From positions 1 to 56,190 of the forward strand of contig NZ_JACDDV010000007.1 of assembly GCF_013816785.1 (NCBI RefSeq): a stretch of DNA of 56,190 nucleotides, read 5' to 3'. Within the stretch, counting starts at the first letter, position 1, and every line of letters begins with the position of its first letter. A program made the position numbers and the translations under genes. This stretch comes from Sphingomonas sp. GTDB taxonomy: Bacteria; Pseudomonadota; Alphaproteobacteria; Sphingomonadales; Sphingomonadaceae. Under the pieces are notes generated by a model. The model searched no databases. It had not been told where the DNA came from and was given only the letters and a program-made list of their open reading frames with translations. Shown here piece after piece: positions 52,520 to 56,190 of this stretch.

Positions 52520-53485
52520 ATGACTATGGTCGACGTGATTATATTGTCCAACGCCATGGCCTCGAGTGTTGCGATCACGCTCGATGTTATGGCCATGGCC
52601 AATAGCATCTGCAGGGCCGACGGACGCCCAAATGCCTTTGAAATTCGCCTACGCGGCTCCGGTTCGCGAGCGTTTGCCGATTTCGTGGCCGCGCCCGCAA
52701 TTTCCGACGAGCCGGCGACGCTGATTATCATTCCTGCTCAGGGTTTTTCGAAAGCGGAGTGCATTGCCTCGAGGCTGGCGGAACCGGATACCGCCGAAGC
52801 GGGCGACTGGATCAAGGCCGCGGCGGGCGGAGGCGCGCGGATTACAAGTTCGTGCACGGGAACCCTGTTGCTCGCCAGCACCGGGCTGCTTGATGATCGC
52901 CGGGCAACCACTGCCTGGTGGCTCGCGCCGACGTTCCGGCAGCTTTTTCCAAAGGTTCAGCTCGACACCCGAGAACTCGTGACCACTGACGGCCCTTTCA
53001 CGACTGCGGGCGCGGCGATGGCGCAAATGGACCTGATGGTCGGAGTCATCGCCCGACATGCCGGTGCGCGGGTTGCCGATGGGTGCGCGCGAACGATGAT
53101 CCTCGATGAGCGCCGATCTCAGGCCCCTTACATGGGGATAAGCCTGCTTTCGGCGGGCGACGATAGCGTGTCCAAGGCAGCATCTTGGGCGCGCTCCAGG
53201 CTGGACGTGGGCATCAGCGTCGATGACGTGGCTTCAGCAGTAGGAATGTCGCCGCGCACCTTTGCACGCCGCGTTCACCGCACAACCGGCTTGTCGCCCG
53301 TTTATTTCCTTCAGCAACTCCGGGTGGAACGAGCGGTCGAGCTGATCGAAACGACGCGCCTCCCGCTGGAGGAGATCGCCGTTCGCGTAGGCTATGCGGA
53401 GCCGTCGACGTTGCGGGCGCTCATCCGTCGCGGCTTTGGTTTCGGCCCACGCGAGCTGAGAGCCCGCGCTCTCCGAGCGGCCTGA
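52520..53485 (+). CDS. GlxA-type AraC-family transcriptional regulator
   Basis: This 321-residue protein has an N-terminal DJ-1/PfpI-like domain (about 1-185), with its nucleophile-elbow Cys in ARITSSCTGTLLLASTG. The C-terminal AraC helix-turn-helix (about 220-318) has ISVDDVASAVGMSPRTFARR and EEIAVRVGYAEPSTLRALIR. GlxA-like regulators sense small molecules through the first domain. Its divergent neighbour is the SnoaL-like gene. The start ATG follows GGGGA at reasonable spacing. Confidence 0.9.
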   Translation: MTMVDVIILSNAMASSVAITLDVMAMANSICRADGRPNAFEIRLRGSGSRAFADFVAAPAISDEPATLIIIPAQGFSKAECIASRLAEPDTAEAGDWIKAAAGGGARITSSCTGTLLLASTGLLDDRRATTAWWLAPTFRQLFPKVQLDTRELVTTDGPFTTAGAAMAQMDLMVGVIARHAGARVADGCARTMILDERRSQAPYMGISLLSAGDDSVSKAASWARSRLDVGISVDDVASAVGMSPRTFARRVHRTTGLSPVYFLQQLRVERAVELIETTRLPLEEIAVRVGYAEPSTLRALIRRGFGFGPRELRARALRAA

Positions 53486-53681
53486 TCACCGCCAAGGCGA
53501 TGCCCTCAAAAACCGCGGACCGGTCCCGGAGCCGCACGAGAGTGCGGTGTGAACGCGACGCTCCGGAATGCGAGAACGACTGGCGCGGTGGCGAGATATC
53601 CCCGCTAATTGACCATCGTCCATCTCCCGCCCGCTAACGGATCCCGCAACTATGCGCCGAACAGCAAATGGATCATTGAAG

Positions 53682-54050
53682 ATGGACGTGAAAATCCCAA
53701 AGCCGGTCAGGCTGGCTGATAAATTCAGTGCATTTGACGCCCATTGGTCGCCGCAGATAGTCGCGCGATATAATGACAATGAGGTGCGGCTGGTAAAGAC
53801 CTCTGGCGAGTGGGTGTGGCACAAGCATGATGAGACTGACGAGTTGTTCCTGATCGTCGAGGGTGAATTCGACATGGACTTCAAGAACGGCAGCGTCACG
53901 GTGAGGCCTGGCGAACTGCTTGTTGTCCCCCGGGGGGTTGAGCATCGTCCCGCTGCGCGGCGGGGCGAAGTCAAACTCATCCTTCTCGACCCGAACGACA
54001 CGCCGAACACGGGTGATCCGGCCACCGCCGTCAAAGCAGTCGAGCTTTGA
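53682..54050 (+). CDS. Small cupin-domain protein
   Basis: This 122-residue single-domain cupin has motif 1 in WHKHDETDELFLIVEGEFDM, with two His and a Glu as metal ligands. Motif 2 is PGELLVVPRGVEHRPAA, with the last His. The fold is complete; the function is unknown, with small cupins serving as dioxygenases, isomerases or binding proteins. An ATG ten codons upstream is an alternative start, and neither has a good ribosome binding site. It is followed closely by the alpha/beta hydrolase gene. Confidence 0.82.
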   Translation: MDVKIPKPVRLADKFSAFDAHWSPQIVARYNDNEVRLVKTSGEWVWHKHDETDELFLIVEGEFDMDFKNGSVTVRPGELLVVPRGVEHRPAARRGEVKLILLDPNDTPNTGDPATAVKAVEL

Positions 54051-54076
54051 CGCCCGAGCCACCAAAAGACTCCCCC

Positions 54077-55225
54077 ATGCGCATGAACGATCATCCGGGC
54101 GCCCAGCTTTCTCGGGCACCGGGGCGCAGGCGGTCCACGCGTCCGATATGGGCTTTCGCTGCTGCTACGCTCCTCACTTTATCCCCAGCCGCGGCCGCGC
54201 AGGTCGTGGCGCCGCAGCTCGTGTGGCCGAGCATCGCGGCGGACTTCGTTCGCTCACATCAACTGGTCGATATTGGAGTGGACAGAAAGCTTAACCTGTA
54301 TTGCAGCGGCCAGGGAACGCGAGCTGTGCTGCTCGACGCGGGTGGAAGCGACTGGTCGGTCATCTGGGCGCTGGTTCAGCCCGTCGTTTCGACGCAGGCG
54401 CGAGTCTGCTCCTACGACCGCGCTGGCCTTGGCTACAGCGACCCTGCAAAGGGACCTCGCTCCCCGATCGCGATCGTTGACGATCTACATGCGCTTATCC
54501 ACCGCGCGGAGCTAAATACGCCGCTGGTCCTGGTCGGCCACTCACTCGGCGGCTTCAACGTCAAGCTCTACGCGGCGCTTTACCCAGAGGACGTCGCAGG
54601 TCTCGTGCTGGTCGATCCCGCCGAGGAGCGGGCGGCGGAGCGCTCCCGTGCGTTCCTGCGCAATCGCTATGGCCCCGCGCTGGCCGCTCGGATCGAGCTT
54701 TCCGACCAGCCCTGGATTGACAAGCTAATCGACCATTATCGCGAGTGCGCCAGCGCCGCGCGAGTTGCCGATCTGGCTTCCGGGTCGACTATCTACCGCT
54801 CCTGCACCGACCCCGTACGGCCAAAGCTCGGGCCGACGATCGCGGCCGAGCGGGCGCGCCTTCAAGGGAGATATTCCTACCAGCAGGCTCAGGCCTCCGA
54901 AATTGCCAACAGCGTCTATGGGCCACCCACGCCGGATGTCGCTTATGCGGCGCTGTTCCAGCCGGGGATGCTCGGCAACAGACCGTTGATCGTTCTCACC
55001 CATGGCATCCACGATTCCGAGGATCGGTTTGAGGCCGCGTCGTACCAAGCGGATCTTTTCCTTCACCGACAGACTGCGCGTCTCTCGACCCGCGGCGCGC
55101 ACCGAATCGTCCCGGGCAGCCACCACAACATCGAGATCGACGCGCCGGAGGCGATCACCGACGCGATCCGCAACATCCTGACTGCGATTGAACAGCAAAA
55201 AAGCGAAAAGGAGGTAGTTGAGTGA
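54077..55225 (+). CDS. Secreted alpha/beta-hydrolase
   Basis: This 382-residue protein has an N-terminal signal or anchor (RPIWAFAAATLLTLSPAAAA). The alpha/beta-hydrolase fold includes AVLLDAGGSDWSVIWALVQP, then CSYDRAGLGYSDP. The nucleophile elbow is VLVGHSLGGFNVKLYAALYP (GHSLGG), and the catalytic His is probably in VPGSHHNIEIDAPEAI. It probably hydrolyses an ester or amide in the periplasm; the substrate is unknown. A TTG ten codons upstream overlaps the cupin stop and is a less likely start. Confidence 0.87.
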   Translation: MRMNDHPGAQLSRAPGRRRSTRPIWAFAAATLLTLSPAAAAQVVAPQLVWPSIAADFVRSHQLVDIGVDRKLNLYCSGQGTRAVLLDAGGSDWSVIWALVQPVVSTQARVCSYDRAGLGYSDPAKGPRSPIAIVDDLHALIHRAELNTPLVLVGHSLGGFNVKLYAALYPEDVAGLVLVDPAEERAAERSRAFLRNRYGPALAARIELSDQPWIDKLIDHYRECASAARVADLASGSTIYRSCTDPVRPKLGPTIAAERARLQGRYSYQQAQASEIANSVYGPPTPDVAYAALFQPGMLGNRPLIVLTHGIHDSEDRFEAASYQADLFLHRQTARLSTRGAHRIVPGSHHNIEIDAPEAITDAIRNILTAIEQQKSEKEVVE

Positions 55226-55389
55226 GTGCTCACCTGACCAGCTAAGAGTTCGCTCGAGGACCAGCCCCATTACTCGCGCCGAGGCCGCAATATCGCGACG
55301 CTTTTTCGCGGCTGAGCACAAGGGTTTAAGTCAGACTGCGCACCTCGCGAAATCGGACCTTTGCGCTGGAGCGCGCGAAGCTTGACGCC
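55226..55389. other. Gap between hydrolase and tRNA-Ser
   Basis: This 164-bp gap begins with the small palindrome GTGAG-TG-CTCAC right after the hydrolase stop. It contains GCGC-TGGA-GCGC near the tRNA 3' end, a weak candidate for tRNA transcript termination. I see no gene. Confidence 0.4.
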
Positions 55390-55401
55390 GTGGCGGAGCG
55401 G
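55390..55401 (+). repeat. Right copy of 12-bp direct repeat at the tRNA-Ser 3' end
   Basis: GTGGCGGAGCGG covers the terminal CCA and the 3' acceptor strand of tRNA-Ser(GGA) on the minus strand. It is identical to 51792-51803. This is the side expected for an attachment site, because integrases usually act at tRNA 3' ends. Confidence 0.45.
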
Positions 55402-55481
55402 GAGGGATTCGAACCCTCGATGGGCTTTTGGCCCATACTCACTTTCCAGGCGAGCGCCTTCGACCACTCGGCCACCGCTCC
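55391..55481 (-). tRNA. tRNA-Ser (anticodon GGA)
   Basis: The minus strand reads GGAGCGGTGGCCGAGTGGTC at the 5' end, with the anticodon stem-loop CTCGCCTGGAAAGTGAG (anticodon GGA). A long variable arm is formed by TATGGGCC/GGCCCATC-like pairing. The T-arm is GAGGGTTCGAATCCCTC, the acceptor 3' strand is CCGCTCC, and the discriminator is G with an encoded CCA. The 91-nt length and long variable arm are typical of serine tRNAs. It reads UCC and UCU codons. Confidence 0.96.
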
Positions 55482-55556
55482 GCATTGCTTGGAAGGGGCG
55501 CGTTTAGAGAGGCGCGGCGCCGGGGGCAAGCTTGCCGCGCCGGGGGGTTGGCCCCT

Positions 55557-55967
55557 ATGCCGCTGCCGATGATGCGGCGCTTCGACCATCCTCCTTCGGC
55601 CGACGAGATCGAGGCGATCGCGCGCGCGGCGATGATGGGGCTACCCGAACCGTTCGCCGGTCATTTGCGCGAGGTCGTGTTGACGGTCGAGGAACTGGCC
55701 GACGATCCGCTGCTCGCCCAGCTCGGCATCGACCATCCGCTCGACCTGACCGGGGTCTATGAAGGCGTCTCGATCGGCGAGCGCAGCGTCGACACGTCGG
55801 GCACGCTGCCCGACCGCATCCGCCTGTTCCGCCGCGCCATCCTCGACGAATGGGTCGAGGAGGGTGAGCCGTTCGAGCACCTCGTCCGCCATATCCTGAT
55901 CCATGAGGCTGGCCATCATTTCGGCCTCTCCGACGCCGACATGCACGCGCTGGAAGAGCAGGCGTGA
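55557..55967 (+). CDS. Zincin-like metallopeptidase-fold protein
   Basis: This 136-residue protein has HILIHEAGHHFGLSDADMHA near the C-terminus, the HExxH zinc motif with the later Asp of the small zincin-like family (PF06262). VVLTVEELADD and LTGVYEGVSIGER precede it. Activity of the family is poorly known. The ATG at 55557 was taken; an ATG four codons later is equally possible. Its stop overlaps the GTG start of ccmA by 4 bp, a common sphingomonad neighbourhood. Confidence 0.87.
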   Translation: MPLPMMRRFDHPPSADEIEAIARAAMMGLPEPFAGHLREVVLTVEELADDPLLAQLGIDHPLDLTGVYEGVSIGERSVDTSGTLPDRIRLFRRAILDEWVEEGEPFEHLVRHILIHEAGHHFGLSDADMHALEEQA

Positions 55968-56190
55968 GCAGCCTCCTTCGCGGCGACAGGCTGGCGCTGG
56001 TGCGCGGCGGGCGGTTGCTGTTCGAAGGGCTGGGCGTGGCGCTAGAGCCGGGCGAGGCGTTGCTCCTGACCGGCCCGAACGGCAGCGGCAAGTCGAGCCT
56101 GATCCGGCTCGTCGCCGGGCTGCTCACGCCAACCGTGGGCCGCATCGAGCGGAGCGAGGCGGCGCTGGCCGACGAGGGGCTGGCGCTCGA
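55964..56190 (+). CDS. ccmA: Haem exporter ATP-binding protein CcmA, N-terminal part
   Basis: The first 75 residues are in the window; the gene runs off the end. Walker A is LLLTGPNGSGKSSLIRLVAG (about residues 34-53) and the preceding GRLLFEGLGVALEPGEALLL is typical of CcmA. CcmAB with CcmC and CcmD exports or presents haem for cytochrome c maturation. The GTG start overlaps the previous stop. ccmB would be expected next but is outside the window. Confidence 0.83.
   Translation, partial: MSSLLRGDRLALVRGGRLLFEGLGVALEPGEALLLTGPNGSGKSSLIRLVAGLLTPTVGRIERSEAALADEGLAL

Overview
This window is high-GC, densely packed DNA from an alphaproteobacterium, most likely of the order Sphingomonadales. The evidence is the alphaproteobacterial SspB adaptor, a TonB-dependent receptor, a LytS/LytTR-type two-component pair, the bifunctional CysN-CysC protein, frequent GTG/TTG starts and the near absence of intergenic space. 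Many neighbouring genes overlap by 4 bp (ATGA/GTGA). Nine convergent gene pairs meet very tightly, and three of them share a single CTAG as both stop codons.

Layout. 1-9.3 kb: end of a PagL-like lipid A deacylase, then a minus-strand run sspB, fumC, DUF4142, ECF sigma, anti-sigma and fasciclin; a HIT protein, an amino acid permease, an adenosine kinase and queG follow. 9.3-18 kb: a NatAB-like ABC exporter; two ICL/PEP-mutase-family paralogues flanking a saccharopine-dehydrogenase-like enzyme and its divergent TetR regulator, with clear operators; then a LytS/LytTR pair, a PD40 propeller protein and a VOC protein. 18-27.5 kb: HD-domain enzyme, M1 aminopeptidase, GGDEF-EAL protein, TonB-dependent receptor and hybrid histidine kinase. 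27.5-37.8 kb: an aromatic amino acid block. Phenylalanine hydroxylase (phhA), pterin dehydratase (phhB), hpd, a pcaF-type thiolase and an orphan paaD make up the degradative half. A compact DAHP synthase-aroA-aroC operon makes up the biosynthetic half and points at it. 37.9-41.6 kb: a glycosyltransferase fused to a second domain, paired with a GH130 enzyme. 41.6-51.5 kb: twelve minus-strand genes in tight array covering a TauE sulfite exporter, molybdenum cofactor synthesis (moaA, D, E, B, C and moeA), a Tat-type molybdoenzyme with cytochrome b and a DUF1223 protein, and sulfate activation (cysD, cysNC). 51.5-55.4 kb: a small accessory segment between a decayed gene and tRNA-Ser(GGA), bounded by a 12-bp direct repeat. 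The window ends in a zincin-like protein and the start of ccmA.

The most interesting observation is upstream of phhA. A short leader ORF with a strong ribosome binding site carries two consecutive Tyr codons. Mutually exclusive hairpins follow it, ending in a rho-independent terminator just before phhA. This is the architecture of ribosome-mediated attenuation, and the codons match the product of the regulated enzyme. Other points worth a second look are the possible tRNA-bounded mini-island, the GT4-fusion/GH130 pair and the molybdenum/sulfur array.
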